Assembly: GCA_041623475.1 (NCBI GenBank)
Contig: JBFJWU010000003.1
Span: 1-23,363 of the forward strand
Length of the DNA: 23,363 nt
Direction: 5' to 3'
Source of the DNA: JBFJWU01 sp041623475 [NCBI: bacterium]
Lineage (GTDB): Bacteria; J088
Positions 8,428 through 15,984 of this stretch are shown here, piece by piece; position 1 is the stretch's first letter, and every line of letters starts with the position of its first letter. Under the pieces are notes generated by a model. It was given only the letters and a program-made list of their open reading frames with translations, was not told the origin of the DNA and ran no database searches. Position numbers and translations under genes: made by a program.

Positions 8428-9269
8428 GCCTGGTGCTGCCCGGCCAGTGGCCGAACCGGTGGCGGATCTGTGCGCTCGATCAGCGGTGCCAGCAGCAGCA
8501 CCCCAAAGCCAGCACCCGCAGCAATACGGATACCGGTCGGTCCGAAAAACAACAAGACCGTAAACAGAAGACCCAGCCGAATCCGTCCATAGCGCGCCAG
8601 CAATGCGATTCCACGGAATGTATGCTCAACCAGCGACACTTTGGAATCACCAGCCTGGCGCCGGTGGTGCGGCACGACCGCCTCGGCGATGCGAAATCCA
8701 CCCGTGGCAAGGTCCAATGGCAAATATGGTGTCCGGGTTTGCTGTGACAACAGACGCTGCAAAGCTGGACGCGAGATCAACACGCATTTTTCGGTGTACG
8801 GTTTACATCCATAGGCCAACCAGGCAAGCCAGACATAAATCCGGCGCAAACTCCGGTGCGCCAACGAAAACGCCAGCTTCTGGCGAATGGCAAAGACAAT
8901 TTCGGCTTCGGCGGCACGTGCCAGCAATGCCGCAAAGTCGCCGGGATCGTATTGCAGGTCAGCATCGGAAACCAGGGCATAGTCTGTTTCGACGTGGGCA
9001 AGGCCTGCCCGGATGGCCCAGTCCTGCCCCCCCCGGCGCCCGGATGTCAAAATCAGGATATCCAGTTCACTGTTGTCACGAAACTCTTCCAACCGCGCCA
9101 GCGAGCCATCGTTGCTGCCATCGTCAACAAATATTACCCTGGCATACCTGGCATCGCCGGCAAAGAGCCAGGATATTCGCTCAAATAAAAGAGGCAACAC
9201 CTCCGCCTCATTGAATACCGGAAAAACAATTGTGACGGCCCCCGTGCCGACAGGTGCTGTCGCTGTCAT
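8424..9269 (-). CDS. Family 2 glycosyltransferase, DPM1/GtrB-like polyprenyl-phosphate sugar synthase
   Basis: A 281-residue GT2 enzyme of the GT-A fold. Visible motifs in order are FPVFNEAE (16-23), the nucleotide-binding VDDGSND (48-54), SDADLQYDP (101-109, holding the DxD-type metal site) and FAIRQK (126-131). The C-terminal region has two hydrophobic helices (about 232-268), as in GtrB-type membrane-anchored members. Such enzymes transfer a hexose from a nucleotide sugar to undecaprenyl or another polyprenyl phosphate on the cytoplasmic face, supplying GT-C enzymes on the far side. The ATG overlaps the upstream gene's stop in ATGA and the gene's own stop overlaps the next GTG, so it is the middle gene of a coupled three-gene unit. 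It is the only recognisable donor-forming enzyme for the GT-C proteins here. Confidence 0.9.
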   Translation of the reverse strand: MTATAPVGTGAVTIVFPVFNEAEVLPLLFERISWLFAGDARYARVIFVDDGSNDGSLARLEEFRDNSELDILILTSGRRGGQDWAIRAGLAHVETDYALVSDADLQYDPGDFAALLARAAEAEIVFAIRQKLAFSLAHRSLRRIYVWLAWLAYGCKPYTEKCVLISRPALQRLLSQQTRTPYLPLDLATGGFRIAEAVVPHHRRQAGDSKVSLVEHTFRGIALLARYGRIRLGLLFTVLLFFGPTGIRIAAGAGFGVLLLAPLIERTDPPPVRPLAGQHQA

Positions 9270-10954
9270 TGCCGCCCCCAGTCAGCCCGCTCGGCAAGCT
9301 CTGGTGGCAACTTGCGCAAACGCCCGGACTTGAACCTGCCAAACCCGTAACGGTCGATCGCATCAAGCAATTTGCCAGCACCCGTTACGTCGCCGGGAAA
9401 ACGGTAAGCACTGAGACCCGAAACAGTCATCATGCTGCTTGCTCCAAGCTCGGCAGCCGACGGCTCTGCGTCGGGCCGGGTGGTTCCAAAAACGCCAGCC
9501 CAGCACGATGACTGCACTGGAACACACGGATCCGCGGAATACTGCGGACGCAACCACCAGACCGGCTGGCCCGCAGAGCTTGCGACAGCATTTGTAATCG
9601 CCGTCGCAGCTCGCAGCGACAAAAAATTTCGCGAGGTATCCTGCGCCCAAAGCTGGTCATCCATCCAGTGTTTCCCCGTAACCGGATAAAGGAAATAAGG
9701 ACCCGTCTCGACCAATAGCCAGTCCGAACGTTGCTGCCGCGGATGATATGCGAGGATCGTCGTCGTAAAAAGTTCTTCGATTTCAACGGCGAACGTAAAC
9801 CGGCCTGGTTCAGCGTTCATTATCTGGTTCATCAGATCCGTTACGTCGGCGCTCAGATGAGGTTTGCGGTTTGCATCTGAAACCGCGGCCCAGGCGCTGA
9901 CCTGACCGCCAATCCAGCACATAACCGCTGCCAGCACGACCGCTTTTCCGCCGCGGCTGGAAGAACGCCAAACGTCGTCCACCCCGACGGCAAAAGCCAG
10001 CAGGAACCAGGGCCAGGCAAAGGCTGCGTATCGCGGGACCATCGGCATCCGGGCAATCAGGATGGCAACCAGGATAGCGGCCAGTCCAGCAACGCCGATG
10101 TAGAGAAACTGTCTACCTTCCTGATTGCGAAGTGCAGCACCGACCAGAACAAAGACAGAAATTACGGCGGGTACTCCCGGGGCGCCGAAAAACCAGGTGA
10201 GGTGCTCGGGATTCCAGATCGGGTTGCCCCATCCGAACATCACACGCAGATATTCCAGTGTCGGATCAACCGGACCGAACAATAATTTCCACACGCCAAA
10301 ACAGGCAAACGCAATTCCCATCCAGGCCAGCCCTTCAGGCCGACGACGGCGATCGAGCGCCAGCAGGCCGCCGGTGACGGCGACGGCAACCAGCGCAGGT
10401 GAGCCTGCCAGCAACCCCGGTATCAGAACGATGCCATCGACAAGTCGGCTGCGTGCCGCCCGACCCAACAGCAACCGTTGCTGGAACCAGAAGCCGGATA
10501 ACATGATGATCCCGTAGCTTCTGGCTTCAAAACCCTGGAAAACGCCGAGCCAGCCAAACGTTGCAAACAGTGCTGCCAGCAACCGGGTCCTGGGGCGCAA
10601 ATTTCCGCAAAAGGGCAACAGCGCCACCAGGACGGTCGTCGCCAGCAGGTTGGGCATCCGCAGCCACAGCTCGTTGGGCCACAGCGAATGATCGATCAAT
10701 CGGGCAATTGCCGGCCCGATCAGGTCTCCCGCCAGCATCCAGTACTTTTCCGACCACGGCAACGGAAATCGGTAGTAGTAGAAAAAGACACTTTCGTCGG
10801 ACCAGTAGGGCAACGCCTGCGCGGCAACGATCCGCATCGCTGCAGCAACCAGTACCAGCAGTCCGATACCCAGGCCGAGCCGCATTGGCGTCAGCTCATC
10901 CAGGTTGCCGCCCATTCTCGGCGGCACGATTGGTCTGTTCAACTTCTTGTTCAC
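9266..10954 (-). CDS. GT-C (PMT/ArnT-like) membrane glycosyltransferase
   Basis: A 562-residue multi-pass protein. After the first membrane segment (about 25-45) is WSDESVFF (51-58) with the acidic pair D53-E54 typical of GT39/GT83-like GT-C catalytic loops. GFEARSYG (141-148) matches the ExRxY-like element of the same group. About nine further hydrophobic segments run to residue 350. The C-terminal 200 residues form a soluble domain with several aromatics and two cysteines, likely on the outer face. The GTG at 10954 has no Shine-Dalgarno, but a TACACT -10 box ends seven positions upstream, suggesting a leaderless start. It heads the unit 10954 to 6715 and overlaps the GT2 gene by ATGA. This is the most typical complete GT-C enzyme in the window. 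Confidence 0.83.
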   Translation of the reverse strand: MNKKLNRPIVPPRMGGNLDELTPMRLGLGIGLLVLVAAAMRIVAAQALPYWSDESVFFYYYRFPLPWSEKYWMLAGDLIGPAIARLIDHSLWPNELWLRMPNLLATTVLVALLPFCGNLRPRTRLLAALFATFGWLGVFQGFEARSYGIIMLSGFWFQQRLLLGRAARSRLVDGIVLIPGLLAGSPALVAVAVTGGLLALDRRRRPEGLAWMGIAFACFGVWKLLFGPVDPTLEYLRVMFGWGNPIWNPEHLTWFFGAPGVPAVISVFVLVGAALRNQEGRQFLYIGVAGLAAILVAILIARMPMVPRYAAFAWPWFLLAFAVGVDDVWRSSSRGGKAVVLAAVMCWIGGQVSAWAAVSDANRKPHLSADVTDLMNQIMNAEPGRFTFAVEIEELFTTTILAYHPRQQRSDWLLVETGPYFLYPVTGKHWMDDQLWAQDTSRNFLSLRAATAITNAVASSAGQPVWWLRPQYSADPCVPVQSSCWAGVFGTTRPDAEPSAAELGASSMMTVSGLSAYRFPGDVTGAGKLLDAIDRYGFGRFKSGRLRKLPPELAERADWGRQ

Positions 10955-10960
10955 GTGGAT

Positions 10961-10966
10961 AGTGTA
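10961..10966 (-). promoter_or_regulatory. -10 box TACACT for the 10954 gene (possible leaderless start)
   Basis: On the minus strand TACACT is followed by six bases and then the GTG at 10954, the same geometry as TATAAT and GTG at 2182-2194. No -35 consensus is seen; the place where it would fall is covered by a 12-bp palindrome (10979-10990). Confidence 0.3.
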
Positions 10967-10978
10967 GCGCGCCAGACG

Positions 10979-10990
10979 GCCGGTACCGGC
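10979..10990. repeat. 12-bp perfect palindrome GCCGGTACCGGC, possible operator
   Basis: A perfect inverted repeat in the 90-nt divergent intergenic region between the genes starting at 10954 (minus) and 11045 (plus). The half GTACCGG occurs again at 10998-11004, 15 nt along. The palindrome covers the expected -35 region of the minus-strand promoter, so a dimeric regulator binding here could control both directions. No regulator gene is in the window. A GC-rich palindrome of this length may also arise by chance. Confidence 0.3.
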
Positions 10991-11044
10991 AATGCGCGTA
11001 CCGGGACCCGGAACGAAGCAGCCATATGGCAGAATAGGACCGTG

Positions 11045-12844
11045 ATGCAGCAGTCAGCACCAGTTTTGGACAATCGGCAAACCGCAGCTTGGGTCGCTGC
11101 AGCTGTGGCGCTTTGCTCGGTGGCAACCTTCTGTGGCTGGGAATCCACCTGGCTTTGGTATGACACCATCAAAGACTGGCAGATTGCCGCAAAAATGGTC
11201 CAGCACGGCTTAATGCCGATGACGGGAACCGACATCGTTGGCATCGGGAATAATTCGGCCTATATCTATTATTGGTATGCCCTGGGTGCCTGGTTGCTGG
11301 GGCCGACCGAGCACAGTTTTGTCCTGTGGTCCAGCATCTGTTTTGTCGCCGGATGTGCCTGCTGGGTTGCAGCCCTGGCTCGACGCCCCTGGCTGGCCGT
11401 CGCCACCATTGCGGCATTTACCCATCCGCTCCTTGTTTCCATTTCCAGATTGGGCTTTGAGTTTGCATTTACACCACTTGCGTCAGGCATAACGTGGCTG
11501 TTGTACCAGCGTTGGCGTCGATCTGTCCGTTGGGCAGCCAGCGCGGGATTTGCAATCGGTATGCTGCCACAGGCCCACGTCAGCCTGATCGCCTGGACAA
11601 TCGCACTGATCGCTATCGCTGTTGTCGAGGTTGTCAACGACCCTCAGCGCCGCAAACTTTCCACAGCCCTGGTAATCGGCCTGACCCTTGCGATCGTTGC
11701 CGGACTCTACAGCGGCGGTACCGAGGGCCCGGGCAGCCAGTTCCTTGGGCCCGCTCGCTACGGCTTTGACGGGATCCTGACGCGTTGGGCCAACATCATT
11801 CCCGTATACATCCTCAGCCCGGCGAAGTGGTCGCTGGAATGGAGCCATAGCTCGGTGCTCGGAGGGATTTCCGGCACTCTGTGGCTGGTCGGCAGCCTGC
11901 TGGCAATCCCGGCAATGTTTCGCGCTAAAGGCCGCAACCGCGCACTGGCACTGGCAACGGTGACATCTGTTATTGGCATTGGCCTCAAGAAGGACTATGT
12001 GCTGATTGTTCATCTGGCAGCAGCCACTTTTGTATTACTGTTGTTCGCAGGGTGGGTCCTGTCCCGCAGCCGGGCTGGCCGCTGGGCATTGGTCGTGCTA
12101 TTAGGCCTGCAGTTTATCGATAGTTTCTACACCGGATTGCAAATCGGCCAAGCTGCCACGATCAAGGCCCCCGTTCATCTGATCTGGAATCCCCAGGACC
12201 GGGGATTCGGCAGTCGTTATTTTCCAACCATCGGCGGCAGGGAAACACTGCGCAAACAGGTTGCCGCAGCCGGAATTGATGAGCTAAGTGCAATGAAGCT
12301 CATCGTCGGACGTGATGCCTGGATCGGTCGTGAAAACAGTTGGCAATTCCTGCCCCGGCTGGAACCGCAACCGGGACCAGTCACAGATGTGTTTGCGGTC
12401 CGTGGCAACGTGCTGGACAGATTGATCGACCCGCCGCATCTTGACTGCGACCTGGCAACCGGTGATCACGAAAGCGGCAGTTTGATCACTCGCAAGTTCA
12501 ACATGCCGGGCCCGATTCACATCCCGGGCGCCTGGCCCAAAGACGCGTTTCCCATTAGCTGCAAGTGGCAGGGCAGCGATCCTGAATTACAATTGACACG
12601 GGTCGGTCATCCAGTGTTCGACTGGGGCTTTGGCTACCAGCGTTTTGAAGTCTGCAAGCCTGTGGCCAACCGGAAATGCGTGTCGATGCCACCGGTTGAC
12701 TCGGTCGGAACTTATGGACACTGGATGGACCGTTTCAGCCTGCCAGGAACATCCGGGACCGTTGTGATCAGACCGACTTTTGATGCCTCACCCGGGCCGT
12801 TCGACGCCTATCATCTGGATGTGGAAATCTACCCGCAGCCATAG
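11045..12844 (+). CDS. Multi-pass membrane protein, GT-C-like, with C-terminal extracytoplasmic domain
   Basis: A 599-residue protein from ATG 11045, which has AGGA 5 nt upstream. A GTG one codon earlier is the alternative. About ten hydrophobic segments cover residues 12-400. The first loop holds YDTIKDW (39-45), followed by NNSAYIYYW (69-77) where GT-C enzymes have a PLYYxL-like element, so it is probably a divergent GT-C glycosyltransferase. Catalytic residues are not certain. The C-terminal 190 residues are polar, with cysteines near DCDL, ISCKW, EVCKP and RKCV that may pair in the periplasm. The frame is open for another 118 codons upstream, but that stretch lies over the N-terminus of the opposite-strand gene and is not protein-like. 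The PEP-synthase-like gene follows after 45 nt. Confidence 0.72.
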   Translation: MQQSAPVLDNRQTAAWVAAAVALCSVATFCGWESTWLWYDTIKDWQIAAKMVQHGLMPMTGTDIVGIGNNSAYIYYWYALGAWLLGPTEHSFVLWSSICFVAGCACWVAALARRPWLAVATIAAFTHPLLVSISRLGFEFAFTPLASGITWLLYQRWRRSVRWAASAGFAIGMLPQAHVSLIAWTIALIAIAVVEVVNDPQRRKLSTALVIGLTLAIVAGLYSGGTEGPGSQFLGPARYGFDGILTRWANIIPVYILSPAKWSLEWSHSSVLGGISGTLWLVGSLLAIPAMFRAKGRNRALALATVTSVIGIGLKKDYVLIVHLAAATFVLLLFAGWVLSRSRAGRWALVVLLGLQFIDSFYTGLQIGQAATIKAPVHLIWNPQDRGFGSRYFPTIGGRETLRKQVAAAGIDELSAMKLIVGRDAWIGRENSWQFLPRLEPQPGPVTDVFAVRGNVLDRLIDPPHLDCDLATGDHESGSLITRKFNMPGPIHIPGAWPKDAFPISCKWQGSDPELQLTRVGHPVFDWGFGYQRFEVCKPVANRKCVSMPPVDSVGTYGHWMDRFSLPGTSGTVVIRPTFDASPGPFDAYHLDVEIYPQP

Positions 12845-12860
12845 CCATTATCGCCAGCGA

Positions 12861-12866
12861 TATAAT
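12861..12866 (+). promoter_or_regulatory. -10 box TATAAT upstream of the 12890 operon
   Basis: TATAAT lies in the 45-nt gap after the 11045-12844 gene. Transcription would begin near 12873, giving a leader of about 17 nt that includes GAGG (12881-12884), 5 nt before the ATG at 12890. No matching -35 was found. Confidence 0.4.
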
Positions 12867-12889
12867 TAACCGACCCGACAGAGGCTTTC

Positions 12890-14677
12890 ATGTATACGAC
12901 CGGTTTCGCGATTCCCATTTTCGGCGTGTTCGTCTTGTCATTGCTTTACGCAATGCTGGGATCGGTATCGGCTTTGGTCCTCTTGTATTTTGGAATCGAA
13001 ACCAGCCGGGCCGCAGCGGCCGGAATCGTGGCCGTTACCCTGGTCGCAATCTGGGCGCTGATCTGGCGTCCCGGGCACATCCTGGTTCGCCGCAATGTCG
13101 GCTGCCGGCTGCATAGCGTCCGTTCGGGTGATCAAGCCGTACTGGGCGAAAAGATCGCTCGTCAGGCGACCGCCGCTCGGGCTGGCCTGACGGTTCCTGC
13201 CGGATTCGTCATTTCGGGAAAATCACTGACCGGTTTTTCGCGCCCGTTGGCAAAGATTTGGGTACGTTTTGCGTTGACGTTCCTGATGCCGCGAGACGGG
13301 TCGCTGATTGTCCGTTCGTCCGTCCCCGGCGAGGATGATCCGGACGCTGGGCTGGCGGGAAGATACGGCAGCAAATTGGTCGACAACCCGACGACAGTGT
13401 CAATTCTGTCTGCGGCTGACGAGTTGTCGACGGATATTGGCGAGCCGGGCTTTGGAATTCTTGTGCAGGTCCACCATGGTGACGGGCACGGACTGGTAGC
13501 CAGTATCGAACCGGTCAGCCATCGGCAAGACCTGGTGCGAATCGAACGCTACACGAATCGTGAGTCCGCAGCCAGTGGACGGGTGATTGCGCGACACATC
13601 CTGCTGGAAAAATCAAACAACGGCACAGCCCCTGCCTGGTTTGATCAACTGCAGCGGGCTGAATTTACGTTTTCCAGCGATGTCCTCCTGGAAGTTGCGG
13701 GTTCGGGACTGGACCACGTAGTCCAGGTACGGCCCCTGGCAGAACCAGACAGCACGACGTTTGCAATTTCCAGCTATGTCGCCGGCGGCTACACGCTGCT
13801 GCCTGACAACCTAACAACCGCCCAACTGCGCAAAATGTTCCAGGATTGCGGGTCGGTTCTGCCCGAACCATGGGTGCACAACAGGCTTCTGTACCTGTGC
13901 GTAGCCGATCAGGCCCGACTGGTCCGGCAGAACCGGCCGTGGCAACTGCGGCGTCAATTGCGCCAGGCAGCAGCCTCTGCCCGGATGCAGGGAACGGCGC
14001 CCGCTGCGATCGCGGAAATGCTGGCAATCCGTATGCAGTTCAGTGTTGATCTGCAATTGCTGGCTCAGCTGGGACAGGCCAAAGCAATGAACAAACTGCG
14101 TGTCCTGTGGTCAGGAAATCCAACGGAGGCCCGTCAGGAATATGCGGAGCAGGTTGTCCAGTGGTATCCGGGATTATTGCCCTGGCGCGGATGGCTGGCC
14201 ACCCGGATTGTCAACGAAGGCCATCTGGCCTGGCAACGTTACGAAGAACTGCGGCCGGAATCCACCAGCTCCGTCCTGCCAGACGACGTACCAGCAGCAA
14301 TCATTGTCAGTGGTGGCGATGTCAAACTTTTCAACGAACAACACCTGGACAAGACTGCCATTGTCCACGGCTCGGCCCGCGGTCCTTTGGCGATCGTCGA
14401 GCAAAATTCCGACCTGGATAATGTTTCCCCGGGCGCTGTTGTCTGGGCTCCCGAGGCCTATCCGTGGATCGGTGACAAAGTCCGGCAGGTTGCCGCAATC
14501 ATTGTCCAGCACGGCGGTGCCCTGTCTCACCTGGCCTTGAACGCCAGGGCGGCGAACATCCCGTTTGTCAGCGGCATCAGCAGACCGGATTCCTCGCCCG
14601 GCACGCCTGTAACCGTCGATGTCGACGATGCAAATGTCAACGTCGTGTTCAGTGAGACCGGCAACGGCACAGATTGA
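12890..14677 (+). CDS. Membrane-anchored PEP synthase/PPDK-like phosphotransferase
   Basis: A 595-residue protein with two N-terminal membrane helices (about 7-33 and 41-59), then domains of the PEP-synthase/pyruvate phosphate dikinase family. The ATP-grasp part has GEKIARQ (86-92, with K88 at the ATP-lysine position), VPAGFVIS (102-109) and VRSSVPGEDD (141-150) followed by AGRYGS. VEx-type elements follow: LVQVHHGDG (191-199), LLEVAG with E268, and VVQVRP (278-283), which hold the usual Glu, Gln and Arg. A middle region (about 290-460) is unrecognised. The C-terminal mobile domain has QHGGALSH with the phospho-carrier H547, then IPFVSGI. The PEP/pyruvate-binding TIM barrel is absent, as in rifampin phosphotransferase, so the acceptor is probably not pyruvate. 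A membrane anchor is very unusual for this family. It is coupled to the propeller gene by TGATG. Confidence 0.85.
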   Translation: MYTTGFAIPIFGVFVLSLLYAMLGSVSALVLLYFGIETSRAAAAGIVAVTLVAIWALIWRPGHILVRRNVGCRLHSVRSGDQAVLGEKIARQATAARAGLTVPAGFVISGKSLTGFSRPLAKIWVRFALTFLMPRDGSLIVRSSVPGEDDPDAGLAGRYGSKLVDNPTTVSILSAADELSTDIGEPGFGILVQVHHGDGHGLVASIEPVSHRQDLVRIERYTNRESAASGRVIARHILLEKSNNGTAPAWFDQLQRAEFTFSSDVLLEVAGSGLDHVVQVRPLAEPDSTTFAISSYVAGGYTLLPDNLTTAQLRKMFQDCGSVLPEPWVHNRLLYLCVADQARLVRQNRPWQLRRQLRQAAASARMQGTAPAAIAEMLAIRMQFSVDLQLLAQLGQAKAMNKLRVLWSGNPTEARQEYAEQVVQWYPGLLPWRGWLATRIVNEGHLAWQRYEELRPESTSSVLPDDVPAAIIVSGGDVKLFNEQHLDKTAIVHGSARGPLAIVEQNSDLDNVSPGAVVWAPEAYPWIGDKVRQVAAIIVQHGGALSHLALNARAANIPFVSGISRPDSSPGTPVTVDVDDANVNVVFSETGNGTD

Positions 14678-15984
14678 TGCCGAACCGAAGACCGGTGAAA
14701 CGTTTTGGGGCAACCTTGCTGGCCACCGGATTAACGCTGCTCATGTACACGCTGACCGCCACAATCGGATCTATTTTTTCACAAGCAGGATTTGTGCGAC
14801 TGGGTTCCGGCGATACGTCGGTTCTGGGCAACGCCTGGTTGCCGCGCTGGTATGTGCCGGCAGGCATTTTCCCGCCCCCTGACTGGCCCGACGGAGGCCC
14901 CCATCCGCCGCGCTGGCATCCGACAATGATCTGGACACCGGATTGGTGGTGGCCTGATTTCTACCCGCCGTGGACACTGCGCAATCTCGCTGTGGATAAC
15001 TCAGCCTTCGGCAACACAATGCCAAAACTGGGCAGGTTGGCATGCCCGACAAAGACGTCGCCGACCGTTGTCACAGACAGTGTCTATATCGCTGACGACT
15101 GCGGATTTGTCTATCGGCTTGATGCGGAATCCCTGCAGACGCGGGCTCGCAAGCGCTTCAGTTCCGGCTTCGAAGCACCAATTCATGTACTCGATGACCA
15201 CAGCGTGCTGGCGAATGGCCATTCCCGGATTTGGTTGCTGGACCGGGAAACCCTTGAGCCTCTGGATTCGGCACCGCATAATTGGAGTGAAGCGGCGCCG
15301 CTGGTCCTGGATGACATCGGAAGCACAGTCATCCTGGACGAAAGCGGATTTGCCACCTGGCATCGAACTTCAGATCTTTCTGTTGCCAGCCGTATCCAGG
15401 TCGGGCCGGCATGTGAATCTTCACCTGTGCGCCACAGGGATACCGTCGTCTTTGGCTGCAATGACGGCAATATATATGCTTCGGACCTGTCGGGAACGGC
15501 GCTCCTGTGGTCCATTGATACCGACGGTGATGTTGAAGGTCAGGTGACAATTGTCGGGGGTGGATTGATCGTGCCGGTCCGTAGCCCAGACCGAAACGGT
15601 GACGTGCGATCGTACGACTGGGACACCAGGAAATTGCGCTGGCAGGTACCGATGGGTACGCCGATCCAGACCCGCCCGACTTTGTGTGGCAAGTTTCTGG
15701 TTGCTGCAGGTGACCACGCTCTGGCAGCAATCCATCCCGAATCCGGCAGGATCGCATGGCAAACCCGATTGTCCGGACGAACCGAGGCAGATCCGGCGTG
15801 CATCAACGACGAGATCTGGATCGGGACCATGCGTGGCCATTTGTACCGAATTGACCCTGGCAGCGGTCAAACCGTGGCCAGGTACCTGACAGGCGGAATC
15901 ATTTACGAAAACAAGATTGTCGCCGGTAACGGCAGCATCTGGGCAGCAGATATGACAGGACGCATTTACCGATTCGGCGACTGA
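14677..15984 (+). CDS. Exported PQQ-like beta-propeller protein (paralogue of 5409-6749)
   Basis: A 435-residue protein from the ATG in TGATG shared with the previous stop. An upstream in-frame TTG at 14674 is less likely. It has a basic N-terminus and hydrophobic segment (about 10-36; signal peptide or anchor). A remarkable Trp/Pro-rich linker (about 48-100) follows, with repeated PPDW, PPRW, TPDWWWPD and YPPW elements, then propeller repeats (about 115-432) with GFVYRLD, GNIYASD, GHLYRIDPGSG and GRIYRF turns. The six cysteines shared with the first propeller are in CPTK, DDCG, CESS, FGCN, LCGK and PACI. Its translation is coupled to the membrane PEP-synthase-like protein, so the two may form one envelope complex. 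Its last 19 nt overlap the convergent gene 15966-17504. No catalytic site was recognised. Confidence 0.8.
   Translation: MPNRRPVKRFGATLLATGLTLLMYTLTATIGSIFSQAGFVRLGSGDTSVLGNAWLPRWYVPAGIFPPPDWPDGGPHPPRWHPTMIWTPDWWWPDFYPPWTLRNLAVDNSAFGNTMPKLGRLACPTKTSPTVVTDSVYIADDCGFVYRLDAESLQTRARKRFSSGFEAPIHVLDDHSVLANGHSRIWLLDRETLEPLDSAPHNWSEAAPLVLDDIGSTVILDESGFATWHRTSDLSVASRIQVGPACESSPVRHRDTVVFGCNDGNIYASDLSGTALLWSIDTDGDVEGQVTIVGGGLIVPVRSPDRNGDVRSYDWDTRKLRWQVPMGTPIQTRPTLCGKFLVAAGDHALAAIHPESGRIAWQTRLSGRTEADPACINDEIWIGTMRGHLYRIDPGSGQTVARYLTGGIIYENKIVAGNGSIWAADMTGRIYRFGD

Noticed and set aside
10688-11044. 118-codon N-terminal extension of the 11045 gene
   Set aside because: It overlaps the opposite-strand GT-C gene start and its divergent promoter, and its composition is not protein-like. 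A hydrophobic N-terminus and AGGA support 11045.
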